Positions 35,712 through 47,846 of a DNA stretch of 64,000 nucleotides are shown here, in pieces. Source of the DNA: Saxidomus purpurata. Lineage: Eukaryota > Mollusca > Bivalvia > Venerida > Veneridae. Where the stretch lies: the NCBI GenBank assembly GCA_022818135.1, contig JAFMSR010000001.1:5433663-5497662 (forward strand), read 5' to 3'. A model generated the notes under the pieces. The model was not told where the DNA came from, made no database searches, and was given only the letters and a program-made list of their open reading frames with translations. Every line of letters begins with the position of its first letter. The stretch's first letter is position 1. The position numbers were made by a program, and so were the translations under genes.

Positions 35712-35845
35712 AATAGAATATTTACCTTATAAGTGATAAGACAGATACACAATGCGTTAATTTGGATCTTTGTATAAAGCATGTTCTATTTATTATGACA
35801 TTTAGCGTTTCTAAGAAAGTATAAATCAAGAGTATACGAGTATAA

Positions 35846-36014
35846 GAATATTTCACTGGTTACACGTGCAGATGGGAATATATGTCTCGAGGGTAACTAT
35901 TTTTGGCGGTAACGAGGCTCTATTGTAACGAAGCTCTGCCGAGTTACCGCCTAAACAATTACCCGAGAGCTAGATATTCTCATCTGCAAGTGCAGCCAGT
36001 GAAAGATTCTTTTT
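35846..36014. repeat. Long hairpin 2
   Basis: Arms 'aagaatatttcactggttac' / inverse 'agccagtgaaagattctt', then 'gggtaactatttttggcggt' / inverse 'accgcctaaacaattaccc'. The 63-codon frame at 35903-36094 lies in it. Confidence 0.7.
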
Positions 36015-36588
36015 CTTGCATACCATTTTCTACTAAAAGTAGCAAAAATAAAATAAAATTAATCACATATTTATGCGCTATTTCATTTTATTAAATACCT
36101 ACTAATGTTTATTTGAATTTTCGTTAGTATTTGTGCAGTAAAATACAACACCCCGTATCAAATTTTCCGTATCAGATGGATTTAGCCGTATCTTATCTGT
36201 CCACCGTGTAAGCTGTACACAAGTGCATATTCATATCATATTCCCACGCTAAAAGTTGAAAAATAGATCCACATTGATGCAGTAAAATAAGTGTAGTTTC
36301 ATTGTCGTCACATTTTGTCGTCACATTTTTTCAAATGTCACATTTGAAGACAAATGAATACAACGTCTTTTTCGCATTAAATAAACCAGAAAGATGATTT
36401 ACATTTTGCATTTACTTTTTATTAATGTTGTTTGTTTATACACGGAAGAAGGAAGTGACGTCATCGACGTCATATAAAACGTGACACGAAATAGCGCGTT
36501 ATGTTGATTTTTGCCATTAATAACACAACTTACCGTTTATATAAAATTTAACATATTATATTCGGTAAAAGGTATATAATAAAAAGTA

Positions 36589-36743
36589 TATTATAACAGT
36601 CGGTTGATCTGCGTGTGTATCTTTCTCGTTGGCTGCATAGATCAGGATCACACTCGAGGCTCCGCCTCTCGTGTGAACCGGAACTACACAGCCAATTCAA
36701 AAGATACGACGCCGCAGATCAACCGACTGTTATAATATTCCGT
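36589..36743. repeat. Long hairpin 3
   Basis: Arms 'attataacagtcggttgatc' and its perfect inverse 'gatcaaccgactgttataat'; the turn is at 'gaggctccgcctc' near 36658. Confidence 0.75.
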
Positions 36744-38146
36744 ATGTAGTGCTGTACGAATTAACACATTCATTCATAACAGTAGTTCGTTCTGACGTTA
36801 TTAAGTCGTCTCACACCTGGGGGTGTAAGATGAGATTTTCCAGCACTGGTAAAAACTGCAGATATTCCGATCTGGTATGCAAGCAATGCTTGGTTTCGGG
36901 TGAGTAGATCTTTTCTGATTTGAATCTGGTAAATCTGCTCAGCATAAATAGTTTGTACTCATTTAATGAGACCACTGACATAGAAAAAACTGTGTTCTCT
37001 GTACAGAGGTACATCAACAGATGTTGATTCAATGAACCATTCTGGTTTCCTCAGTTTCACAAAAAACTGCAGTATATTCAAAGTAATCAAATTGAAGACG
37101 TCCCTACCGCTTAATGTGTTTACATCATTTGAAATATGGTATACTTGCAATCGCTATTAAAGCTAACATGGATCTGAATGTTTCTCCGCGCTCTGGTAAC
37201 AGCATAACCATATACATGTAGGTAGTAAAATTGCTCGCTCGCTCACAGATGCCGTTCAAACGATTTGCCCTTTCAATCGATAGTTTGATATTAGGATATA
37301 TTTGATTTCATGATATCAAAAACGAATTTCTGATATCAAGGATTCACGTTTTGATATCGGGTAACGAAAAGGGACCATTTTTCTCTCTTAAAATAGAGAG
37401 ACTAAATAACATCATAGTAGTTTAAGCAAAACACTGTAGGTGCGTTTTAAAACTACAAAGTAATTAAGAAGTCTTTTTGTAGTGTTTACAATGCTTTTTT
37501 GTCATTATAGTACTCAAATACGGTACTACGGCCATTGTTATGGTGATGGAACACGAAACTTCGATGAAAAAACATCGCGTTTAGGTTAATTTAAATCCAG
37601 ACATTCACCCTTAGGCATGCAATGTAAATTTAATCGGGGTTAAGGTTTGCAATATATCTTTTATAAATAATATTTTGTGTAAAACTTTTGAAAGTTTTTC
37701 ATTCCGGTTGACGCAAGTGTTGAATATGTATCATGAGAAGTAACTTGTGCTGTTTTCTTACGAAGGATTTCGTTGGGTGAATTAAAACCTCCGTATCGCA
37801 GCGTCCAGGCACCTTATTAAAATACAGCATTTTGTATTGTGCTGATAATGTGGACATTTGTTTGAGATAAGTGTAAGGACGGCGTGGTTATCAGTATAAA
37901 ACAAAAAGAATAGCGTTTTGACAAAAGCCACATTGTCAGCACAAAACAAAACTAAATTATCCCGACTAGATTGTCTTACATTTTCAAAAAGATACGACTG
38001 AAATACGCAGAATAAGTTTTATATTAAAATCCAGATCCTATGAAATCGTGAAATTGTCTTTAACTGTCCCCGTATTCAAAAATCGTAGCATAATTAAAAA
38101 ACGCCGAAATGTTGGTGCACCCATTTTGAATAATTTTTGTTTTGGT
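36744..38146. other. No gene; small A fragment and GATATC mini-array
   Basis: A short family A end lies at 37227-37262. Two overlapping minus-strand frames (36811-37150) have no recognisable features and switch frame midway. Confidence 0.3.
37312..37358. repeat. GATATC mini-array, 20-21-bp spacing
   Basis: GATATC occurs at 37312, 37332 and 37353, spaced 20 and 21 bp in AT-rich sequence: the same word and spacing as in FB3. Confidence 0.5.
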
Positions 38147-38463
38147 TTAAAGATGGTCGCTCTCAGTTACCGTTGAAAACATTTTTTTATAAATTGACAT
38201 ACTTATACATTGTACATAAAAATAAAATCGAAGGCTAGAATCAAAATATAAGCAATAATCAAGGTAGGAATTTGCCGAAATTGAAAATGTTGGTTTGCAA
38301 CGCATTATTATTTGGTAGCGTATAATTTGAAATCTACAGACATACGTGCCAGGAATTTATACTGGAGTCTTTTTATATAACTATAAGTTCTAAAAGATGT
38401 TATTTTCATACAGTTTGAATAACTTAAATTTTTTTAACAAAATCTGAGAGCGAGCAGCTTTAA
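38147..38463 (+). repeat. Family A MITE copy
   Basis: TTAA-AGATGGTCGCTCTCAG at the left (decayed), CTGAGAGCGAGCAGCT-TTAA at the right. Ends 21 bp before the large transposon. Confidence 0.75.
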
Positions 38464-38691
38464 GTTTAATTTGCTTATAAATAAGGCCAGAGTTTTTTTA
38501 TTTTTCGTTTTACGGGAGCGCCGTACCTAAATATTGCAAAACCCAAATAAAAAAAAAGATTCAAATTCTTAACTTTATTTTTATTTTTCCGCCGCCCGTT
38601 GCTTCGATCTCCGATAGAAAATAAAATTTAGTGTTATTTAACCGAACGCTAATTTCACGACAACGAAAAATTTACGCGGACAATTTTCAAG

Positions 38692-38909
38692 ATGGCGGAA
38701 GCCGTTGTATATTTTAAAGTCTCTGTCAAAAGCATAAAAAAAGAACGAAATAAATAAAATAGAACGTTTTTAACATCAGCATCAGTGGGAAAGGCCCTCC
38801 ACTCCATCCTGGAGGGTGTGGATGACCAGGTGGTGGACAGGATCTACGCCGGGGGTGATCAGTTCCTTTGCGAACTCGACACCCTCGTGCATGTACTTGT
38901 ACAGCTTGG
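38692..38909 (+). CDS. Transposase exon 1 (contains a stop)
   Basis: ATG in good context (caagATGGCGGAAGCC) about 207 bp inside the transposon. The same frame continues after a TAA at 38755-38757 into a clearly protein-like segment (SILEGVDDQVVDRIYAGGD) and ends at donor GG|gtaaat, phase 2. Alternatively the coding part begins only at an acceptor near 38785 and the first 21 codons are unrelated. Confidence 0.5.
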
Positions 38910-39045
38910 GTAAATGATTATTGTGATATGTTTGCTTAATATGACAATTTTTGACTGTATGACTGCCTATCGTAAGATATCAAGACTATGTATTTGTGTT
39001 GTTTAGCACTTTTTGGTCGAAAATAATATGTCTAAAGTAACCAAG

Positions 39046-39640
39046 AGCAGAAAAAACTTTAGGCCCAACCGGGAATCGAAACCAAGTATCTTTGACACTC
39101 AGCCATGTCGCTAAAGAGGTATCCCAGCGGCGAGGCTGTTTGAAGTGGCCTATATTACTACAGTGATACAGTGACTACGCTCTTCCCCTCTACCTTTTGT
39201 AGCCGGACATCAACTACACATCCTTGCTGTTTCTAGCCCGTTACAGCTCCCCTGGTAGCCTGTTCCCACACACCGAATTATCCTCATCGCCATTGAAGTA
39301 AAGGAGAGGAGAAAAACCTTTAGGCCAAACCGGGAATCGAACCAGTACATTTGGCATGACAAGCGCACACTCAACCATGTCGCTAAAGAACTATCCCAAC
39401 AGCTAGGCTGTTTAAAGTGACTATATCCGACACTACACTCTTCCCCTCTTTACCTTTTGGAGCTGGACATCAACTGCACATCCTTGCAGTTTCTAGTCTG
39501 TTACCGCACCCGGTGGCCTATTCCCACACACCATATTATCCTCGTCGCCATTGAAGTAACTGAGAGGAAAAAAACCTTTAGGCCCCAACTGGGAATCGAA
39601 CCCTGTACCTTTGGCCTATGACACAAGATATCTAATGTAT
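39046..39640 (-). repeat. Tandem tRNA-like (SINE-head) repeat, about 2.3 units of 260 bp
   Basis: Units begin at 39046, 39310 and 39571 (last one partial). On the minus strand each has a B box GGTTCGATTCC (perfect in units 2 and 3) and units 1-2 have an A-box-like TAGCGACATGG. The rest of the unit ('ctcttcccctctttacctt', 'ccgttacagctcccctggta') is unrelated to tRNA. Sits in intron 1 of the transposase gene. Confidence 0.7.
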
Positions 39641-39657
39641 ATGCTATATATTTACAG

Positions 39658-39800
39658 ATACAAGAGCTTAACTGTGTGGTTGGCCAGTACCAAACTGGGG
39701 GGGGGGGAGGGGGGATTGATGCCAACAACAACCAAACACAGAATGCCTTCACTATTCTCAAAAACGCTGCCCGGCAGTATTCATCATACCCTAAGTCCAG
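39658..39800 (+). CDS. Transposase exon 2
   Basis: Acceptor 'atatatttacag|', donor 'AGTCCAG|gtgaga'. Only the frame with one leading base keeps phase with exons 1 and 3; it has a run of Gly codons from G11-A-G6 (39697-39714). A second frame (IQELNCVVGQY...) is also open and protein-like, so the G run may hide an indel. Confidence 0.5.
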
Positions 39801-40395
39801 GTGAGATGATGTAAGATGTACCTCAAAATTTTAATTGTTATTCCAAACATTTGGAACAGTGATCTATCTTTTAAATTATTTAATATATTTAATGTTTCTT
39901 TGGTGGTCGTTGTCCATATATATGCCTTCATTCCAATTAAGTAGTTCCATGCAGAGCTGTGGTTGCCACAGCAGCTGAAAGGAAAAAGGTGGTACTTTGA
40001 AATTTCAAAATAATTTCATTTGAATTTCCTTGGTTCTGGTCCTCTTCCAGATTACATCAGATAAAGTGATTCCAGGAAGTATTGAAACTTGCCTGACTTG
40101 AATATTGTTTGACAGAAGTATTCGTTGGTGCCTTTAAAACAGTTTCGAGCCATGTTGATTAGTCGAAGTCAATAGTGTTTTAGTGAAGGATATAGGGTCA
40201 TCATAGTCCATTTATTAAAATGTTGCCAAAATGTTAAAGAGTGTCTGCTTTAAATATATTAAACTGCACAACATTTTCAATTAAATTGTTTGACAATTTT
40301 CTTTATAAATAATGTAGCAAACAAAAAATTATTCATATTGCAAGTATGCATAAAAAATCATTGAAGCATGCTTTAAAAAATATATTTCATTGTAG

Positions 40396-40480
40396 AGAAG
40401 AAAAAACCTAGAAGGATGTTCTGTTTAACAAAGTGGTCGACACACTCAGAAGAAATAGTGTTGGATTCACTCCGATACAG
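40396..40480 (+). CDS. Transposase exon 3
   Basis: Acceptor 'ttcattgtag|', donor 'GATACAG|gtatta'. Only one frame is open: KKKPRRMFCLTKWSTHSEE..., basic at the start. Two leading bases fit exon 2. Confidence 0.6.
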
Positions 40481-41121
40481 GTATTAAAACAAGTCCAGAA
40501 ATACTGGGCCTATCTTTAATATGAAACTTAACAGCACTGGCTGTTTGGTGACACTCTGCCAAGAGTGTTTGTGTCATTCCAGTTTGTTGTATAATTACCG
40601 GTAGATCAACAAAAATTTTCATTCAACGGAAGCCTATTTTAGCTTGTTCAAGCAATGTTTAATTGATCCCTAAAAACAGAATGTCTTTATTTCTGTACCG
40701 GTAGTATTTGTCAGCAAAACTTGAAAAATGAGTTCCAACTGATTTTGTCATCAGTTTTTGCGAATATCAACAAACACAATCCCTTCTAAATATTCAGTTT
40801 AACTGCAAAAAAATTCAAAACATTCCAAGAGATTGTAGACAGAACATGTTATTAAATTGAAAATAAATAGTGATGTTGGAAATGCAGATTGTGCAGTCCA
40901 CTGTTTCAGCGAATGACAGCTAATTAGATCAACCTTCATTTACTTTTCATTGAACCGAAATAGGAATCAGTACATTTCCAAGAAATGACAAATGTCAAAT
41001 TACTATACAAAACGGTAAATACTAAGGACCATCTATTGTGTGTTGATAAGCCATCTATAAACTGTGTATGCGATATCAAACCTTAAATAAAATTTTCAAC
41101 AAATCTCAATCAGGTTGAAAG

Positions 41122-41278
41122 TACGGGCAAGACAGTAACAACAAGTTTAACATCGGTGTTATGGTACATGGATGGGCGACATGACAGGTTTGAAAGCAGA
41201 GCAGTGGCACTTCCAGACATGTTTAAGGACTTGAGGGGATATAGGAGCTACAAGGAGCAACACCAAAAATGCACTGAG
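41122..41278 (+). CDS. Transposase exon 4
   Basis: Reads STGKTVTTSLTSVLWYMDGR and then a mixed, charged segment ending YKEQHQKCTE at donor |gtaaat. The phase requires the acceptor at 'ttgaaag|T' (41121); the better-looking acceptor 8 bp upstream (41113) breaks phase with exon 3. Confidence 0.65.
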
Positions 41279-41744
41279 GTAAATGAAGATTAAGACAAGT
41301 ATGCACACAGATAAACCCAAAAGATTAAAACAGCTTTCCAAATATATGTTATGTTATGGTTAGAAAAGCACTACTTTTAATATTGCACATGAACTGTTAT
41401 AGTTAGGGCCAAAAGGGAGGTAATAATAAACAATAGATTCAATAAAATATTTTTGTATAGTCAGCAATATTCAAACCTTTGACAAATGTTGAAGTTAGTA
41501 TAAATTATCGGCAATAGAATTTAACAAGAAATTAATGTATTGTATGTTCATAACAGAATATGTGGCAGTCATTTAAACAAAGGTATTTTGAGCCTTTTAA
41601 TAATATACATCTTAGCAGCATTCACATGAAACTTTAAAGCAATGATTGGCATAGTGATCAGCATTTAAAGTCAGTTGAATTCTACATATTAATAAGGGCA
41701 TGAATGTCTGGTATGGTGGATTTTGTTGTATGCTTGTGAAAAAA

Positions 41745-42000
41745 AAAAATATCAAACAGGGAATGCCACGTACCAAAAACGCAGCCTCCCCAAAACGAGC
41801 CCCACAGCACCCAGAAGTGCACACACACACACGCACACGCACACGCACACACATACACACACACACACACTAGCATACAAAGGACAAAACGAACAATTAA
41901 AGGAACACAGTGGGGCACCGCCTTGGAACGGTCAGTGGCAAAAACACCACTGGGGAGCTTAAACCGGTTTATGGTGCGCACCCAACCTCACTCTTACTCA
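41745..42000 (-). repeat. Repeat element I with CA microsatellite core, reverse copy
   Basis: (CA)n with CG interruptions at 41820-41870, flanked by 'gcagcctccccaaaacgagc' and 'ggggcaccgccttggaacgg'. The inverse is at 62580-62880. It lies in intron 4 of the transposase gene. Cys/Val-rich frames on the minus strand are translations of the CA run. Confidence 0.75.
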
Positions 42001-42162
42001 ATAATTCACTGAAGTGATCAAAATATTGAAGAGCATGGTGTGACATATATTATCATTTCTGTGTCAAGCCATGACAAATGTACTTAATCATTGACAATGT
42101 TAGTTCTGGTTCAGGTTTGTATTTTAAAGACTCAAAATAAATGATCTGTGCATAATGTTCAG

Positions 42163-44149
42163 ATAACTGTTGTGGACCTGAAAGAAAATGTTGACAAGCT
42201 TGGAGATCTGTTACTCCTTCCATGGATTTTGAATCCTAAATTTTCCAAATTCAAAGCTGCAGTTGATGAATTGTTGCGTGGGCTCCAGAAGTATCTGAAT
42301 TTCTTACAGTCAGCATTGCAAAGAACCAAACAAAACCATGACAGTCCAAAACCAGTGAAGAACTTAAATGAAAGTTGGATATTGAAGGTATGCCAGAGTA
42401 CACAACGGGAAGTGGATAGAACATACGAACCTCTGATAGATAACTAATGTTGGAATGTATAAACCGATTGATTTGTGTGATCTTGAACCCCTGGAAAAGG
42501 AAAATCGCAGGAAATGGTTGAGTCAGATGACATTACACTTTCCAGTGACAAGTTTTACCTATAGATATGGCAACTACCTTGGTAATTTGAACATGGTTTG
42601 GAAAATACCTTTGGACATAAGAGACAGAGAGCCATCTGTAGAGTGCAGACTTGTTCAAGATGTACTTAGCCAGGTTACAGTGTACAAAACCAGGAGAATG
42701 CACAAAGACTTTGTTGCAAGATATCGTATGTTTGCTAAACCTGTGGTGTTGAGAAACATGTTCCAGTTTTTGACAGAGTTCGAATATTCACCTGAAAATG
42801 CAGCCGAGTCTGAAATTGATCTGACATTATGTGAATATTTGCTTCAGAATGAGGACACTGAATTGATGTTTGATCTCAGAAAGAACAATGGAAGGCCTCT
42901 GACGAAAGAATTTGAAACATTTTGGACAGAACTGGACAAGTACTTAGAAGAAAAAAGTGTAGCTCATGAAAGACGTCAGACAGATGTAAACTACATGTCA
43001 TTCGCCAAGTCGGTGGAAGACCTAAGAGAACAAATCAAAGACAGGCTGCCCAAGGATTGCAAAATCCCATCTGTATCATGGTTAAAGCTTAACTTTTACC
43101 CCAGTAATCCATACAAAAACACCTCGAGTAATTACACCGGACGCTTCAAAGTTAAATTTCAAGTCCAACAGCGGCTTCTCAGGGCTCAGCATGAAGACAG
43201 TGAATATTGTCGAAACCAGTTTAGCTTCTTAAAAGCTTTTGCCTGCAAGTTCAGGAACTACAGTGTATTCCAAAGCCTAGATGACAAGGCCATTGTTCCT
43301 GTGGGGGAACCAGCTCATGCAGTCTCAACTGGGGTTCGAATCCATCATGGTGGCCTCGTTTCTGCTTCAGGTCAAAACATCGCAATGGACCATGACTTTC
43401 ACATTGCAGGTATAATTCCATCAGTGTGTTTTGTAATTGATATACCTCCTAGCGCAAATGACTCATTTTATAATGGATTAGTGAATGTGACTGTCAACGA
43501 CAAGGTTTTTGAGGCAAGCTCTCCACTCAGACACTCAGCTGAAAATATTGCTTTAGTTAGAAAGCAGCTATCAAATGATGATGTCAACATGGAAAAACCA
43601 ATATTGCTCCGGTATAGTGATGGAGGCCCTGATCACAGGGTTACCTATAGATCGGTACAAATATGCAGCCTGGTTGAATTCATTGCATAGGATCTTGACT
43701 TTATTGTATGTGCCAGAACAGCACCATCAATGTCCTACCTGAATCCAGCAGAAAGAACAATGAGTGTTCTTAATCTGGCTCTACAGAACGTTGCCCTGAA
43801 GAGAGAGAAAATGCCACCCGAGTATGAAATCATGGCCAAAGGAAAGACGCTGACAGGCTTAAGAAACGTTGCACAAAGGAACACACAGTTTAGAGAGAAG
43901 TATTGTGAAAGCACAGAGATCCCCATTGGCATTTTGAAGAAGAGATTCAGCAAACTGAAATGGAAAGGTGATAACATTGTTGTGCATGATGCTGCTACTG
44001 AGGAAGAGTTGAAAACACTAGTCACAACCATGCTCACAGTTATCGATGAAGATGTTGAAATAGACTTGAAACGTCTGACACAGCTTAAGAGTAACAAGAT
44101 AGACCAGTTCCTGTTGAAACATGCCAGATGCCGTCACTACATATTTCAG
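42163..44149 (+). CDS. Transposase exon 5, catalytic core (frameshift and stop)
   Basis: Acceptor 'cataatgttcag|ATAACTG', donor 'ATATTTCAG|gtattt'. Codons 42163-42440 are in one frame, then a single extra base shifts it; from about 42443 the second frame is open for over 400 codons to TAG at 43688-43690 and continues in the same frame to the donor. Holds the helical N-terminal part, DDKAIVPVGEP at about 43280, SDGGPDH at about 43616 and NPAER at about 43742. The TAG probably arose from a leucine TTG by one change. Opposite-strand frames here are shadows. Confidence 0.85.
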
Positions 44150-44468
44150 GTATTTGTCTTCTTACCGGCTTAAGCAGTCTTCAATTTCAAAACAAAAACA
44201 AATGAAGCCACACTCCATTTGGCACCTATCAGTTCAAGTTTCAAGCATGATATTAGTCCTTTTAAAACCAGTGTTGACTCAGACCGGACTTCCCATTGTC
44301 ATGATTGTTGATGGTCTTCATTTTTTATCAGTAATTCATAAGCTTTATAGATTACAACATTCATTTAATTTCATCATCAAATGGCTGTAGTCCTTTCATT
44401 AAACATATAGCAATGGAGGTAATTGATTTGTTCATGCATTGGCTCATGTATTTTAGTTCTATTTTCAG

Positions 44469-44706
44469 ATAAAGAAATGTAGTGAAGTAGACTGCTTCTA
44501 CTGCGTCTTGAATCCACCAAGACTACCAGTAGATGTATTCGATGCAGTAAAGTTCGTGCCAGACCCTACACTGGATGAAAATGGTGCTTACAAGTCATTC
44601 GAAGATCTCTATGGGACTGCGACAGATGACTCTGGAATGCCTAGTCTGACACATAAACCTCAGTTGACAGACAGGGATAAGAAGCTCAAAGGACTATTTG
44701 TGGCAT
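44469..44706 (+). CDS. Transposase exon 6
   Basis: Acceptor 'tctattttcag|', donor 'GTGGCAT|gtaagt' (perfect consensus), phase 0 to phase 1. Contains CSEVDCFYCVLNPPRLP followed by an acidic linker. Confidence 0.75.
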
Positions 44707-45035
44707 GTAAGTTCAATGTAACATATTTTGATATTTCATGTAGTTGGTTTGGTGATGTTCTTGCAGCTGTGCGCCAGTCTGTCCCATACTTAACTATAAT
44801 GTATTGTTAATGCTTTAAACAACAACATAAAAAACAGAGCTTGTTATGTTGGCCATGGCTTCCTAATGTTTGTAAAAATTCTGGAAAGGAGTGATCCTTT
44901 GAAAGCAATGACAAGTACAAAGCGAAAAAAACTTACAAATTATGATCTTCAATTATTACTGTATAGCAAACATACAGTCTAACTGGGTCTACAATGGTTA
45001 AAAAAAGTGTCAGTATATGGGTTCTTTATTTACAG

Positions 45036-45260
45036 CAAAAGTCCGTGGCTTTGTGCATTGTTGTGAGTGTGGAAAACGACGAGTTGTGTACTCCAACAAG
45101 CGTAATAGTAAACAAGAAGAAACTGCATTGAAGCGAGTGCAGGATGAGTTGCTGTTTGTGTGTGGCAGTTTGCTGTTCCCAGGAGGCCTGTACCAGGATT
45201 CAGTAGTCGTGAAAGAAGGACAGTGCTGCAGTTCACCAATAGAGGTCACCTATTATGCAG
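45036..45260 (+). CDS. Transposase exon 7
   Basis: Acceptor 'ctttatttacag|', donor 'TATGCAG|gtatat', phase 1 at both ends. Contains FVHCCECGKRRVVYS, a likely zinc-binding turn. Antisense frames at 45010-45249 are shadows. Confidence 0.75.
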
Positions 45261-45723
45261 GTATATATTTGTATACACATTTAGCGTCCATTTCAATAAA
45301 AGTGCCAAATGTTGCCAAAAGCCTCTATAAATTCAAGCACTTGCCACCTTTTTGACTTACTGCACTTACCTAGATAAGCCAGTCGACAAAAAGTAAGTTT
45401 TTTCCATTACTACCCATGAACAGACTCAAATCAAACCGAGTCTGCAATTTTTGCTATTTGCTTTGTTTTCGGCGCTTTCGATAGATCTCCTTATTTCAGA
45501 ATTTATTGCCTTAGATCTTGCAAGTTTTGTACTGGTATTTTTAGCGCAATGATATCAGTTATCTGAAAAACAGTTTGGTCCCAGATGAAACAAAGGAACC
45601 AGTTGAAGTCCTATTTACCTTAAGCTTTTAGTAAAATTTTTAGCATCAAAATTGGAAGTTCATGCATACATTGTGGTTTTGTTTGTGCATAGAACAGTGA
45701 ATTTTCTACATGTTTGACTTTTA

Positions 45724-45800
45724 AGCTGCTGTGGCACGGTAGTAAAAAGCTTTTTTACCCCATTGAGAGGTCCTGAGTTCAAGTCCCACCATGATATCTT
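45724..45800 (+). mobile_element. tRNA-like SINE fragment
   Basis: 'tggcacggtagtaaaaagc' (A-box-like) and 'gagttcaagtccca' (B box, one change). Only the head is recognisable; it is in intron 7 of the transposase gene. Confidence 0.4.
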
Positions 45801-45900
45801 GGTTTATAGACAAACATTGTAAACCCATATCATGCTGATATTTAATTTTTAATATATTTTTAGAACACTAAAAATTTAAGACATACGTATGATATTGCAG

Positions 45901-46148
45901 GGAAGACATTGGTATTCGACCCAATCTGTTTCCACTGTGGCGACACTGAGGTGGCTGATACAGATCAAATCAGACGCTTGAAGGAACAATTCGGTATTGT
46001 TAGACCAATATGCAATACTTGCCTGGATGCAGGAAAGGGAGTTGTAACCAGAAATGCACTCAAAGTTAAAAAAAACAAAGAAGTGAAATATTATTATTAC
46101 AAAGTGTGCACATTGGAAAATGATAAAACATGTCTCAATTTATGTTGA
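45901..46148 (+). CDS. Transposase last exon
   Basis: Acceptor 'atgatattgcag|', phase 1, stop TGA at 46146-46148. Contains ICFHCGDTEV and ICNTCLDAGKG, then a Lys/Tyr-rich tail. No canonical AATAAA was seen in the next 500 bp. Confidence 0.75.
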
Positions 46149-47846
46149 GTGTTAACTTGGACATTTTCCTTCTAGTCAGTGGATTTTGTTATTCCTTCTA
46201 GTCACAGGTTTCTATTCCTTCTAGTCAGTGTTTTTATAGTCTAGTCGAACAGTTCATATATCTTCCAGTGACCGATGACATTTTATGTATGTTGGAAGGA
46301 AGGATTGTTTTGTTAAATTCATTCCAATATTATTAATACTTTCTGTATTGTTAAAACACATGTAAACCACAGGCAGTATTTCAACGAATATTTATAAAGG
46401 AATAAGTTTGGTTGTGTTTTAATTAAGATCAAAATCTTGTCAGAGCTTGTTTTCATAGTTTCTTGTTAGATAATTTTTGTAAGAAGGGTTGTGCTAAATA
46501 TTGTGTTAAAAACAATTTTTCTTTATTTACAGACAGACATTAGAAGAGATTGTCAGTATTTACAATGAAATCCATTTTAGTGTTGTTAAGTTTAATATTA
46601 AGCATAATGCTATACTCCTTTTTTATTTTAGTTTACTATTGTTATTATCTCTCAATTCAGTAATGAAAACATGATGGAAACAATTTCTTTATAAATGGAC
46701 AACTGATAACCTTTTAAAATATAATAGCAAGTTTACCATTGAAAAGATACGAAAGTTTTTATTAAAAGAATCCTAAACTTTGATACCAACTTAAAGATAG
46801 AACTGATACTTTCAAAATTTATTTTTTGTTTTATACAACAAATAAATGGTTCAGATAACAGATCTGTTTTTATTTTACATTTAAACAGATACCCCTCACA
46901 CTTTATACAGGCTTGGGACTGTCTGGTATAAAGAGATTGTAATGGCAATGTTGGCAACACCTCACAGGTTTATAGAATACTGCTTGTGACACATTACCAT
47001 GTTAAAGTGAGAATGGTGAATAGATTAAAGAATTTATACAGGTTAAAAAGCAGAAGATGAAAGCACACCAAGCCACCAACAATACTACTAAACTACTTTA
47101 TACCAGGCGTGTTTGGTCTCTACTATAGTCACTGAAATTTGCTTTACCTGTGCCTATAGCTTAATGTTTTTTTATGAAAAACCATGTCACAATTCTTTCA
47201 CTTATTTTATAGAAAAAAGTGATTGCATACATTTGAACAGAATAGTTACAAGCTGGTTTGCCAGTGCAAGTTTCAGTGACTATTAAAAGCACTACAAAGG
47301 CATAGGAGATCAAAATCATGCATATAAAATGACAGAATTGAGTACAAAACAAGTGTGCAGAATTTGGTTAAAGTTTTGCATTCAACAGCTTTCAAGGCCG
47401 TATCTCAGTATCCATTGCTTGCACTGAATTGAAACTTCCCACAAGACATCTACATGTATACCATCGAAATTATTGAAAAAGTGATTGAATACATTTGAAC
47501 AGAGTAGTTACAAACTGGTTTTGCCAGTGCGAGTTTCAGTGACTATTAAAAGCACTACAAAAGTATAGAAGCTCATAATCATGCATATACAGAAATGATT
47601 TAATAATCATCTTGTGAAAATGACAGCTTGTTTTGCCTTTATAATACAGAACTATTATACAACAGGCAGTATGGAGTACAAAACAAGTGTGCACAACTTC
47701 AAAACATACATTCTATAAAGGTTTAAAAAAAAAAGAAAAAAATATGGAAAATCCATCTTATTTTTATTCTTTTTTCTCGACGCTCATTTTTCGACATCTT
47801 TTTCTTATTTTTATTCCCTCCTCCTGGCGCTTATTTTTGAAAAAAT
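46149..47846. repeat. 3' part of the transposon, with a direct repeat
   Basis: No further gene. 47215-47330 and 47472-47590 are direct repeats ('cagtgcaagtttcagtgact', 'taaaagcactacaaa'), and 'attccttctagtca' recurs at 46190-46240. Confidence 0.5.

Larger units (their letters stand above)
38692..46148 (+). pseudogene. DDE-type transposase gene of the 9.4-kb element, eight exons, decayed
   Basis: Eight exons join with consistent splice phases into about 1,100 codons: 38692-38909, 39658-39800, 40396-40480, 41122-41278, 42163-44149, 44469-44706, 45036-45260, 45901-46148. The central part has DDK...VGEP, MDHDF, FEASSPLRHSAE, YSDGGPDHR and SYLNPAERTMS, a set known from DDE-like transposases spread through cnidarian, mollusc and fish genomes; putative D, D and E codons are at 43280 or 43283, 43619 and 43751. 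The C-terminal exons hold paired cysteines (CFYC, CCECG, CFHCG, CNTC) that look zinc-binding. Damage: in-frame TAA at 38755, one extra base near 42440, in-frame TAG at 43688. Any product would lack the last catalytic acid, so this copy should not transpose itself. Confidence 0.8.

Noticed and set aside
36811..37150. Two overlapping minus-strand frames that might be one frameshifted gene
   Set aside because: No recognisable domain in either, no splice signals that would join them.
41612..41981. Cys/Val/Arg-rich frames; likewise 62680-62882
   Set aside because: Translation of CA/GT microsatellite.
43735..44097. 120-codon minus-strand frame
   Set aside because: Shadow of transposase exon 5 on the other strand.
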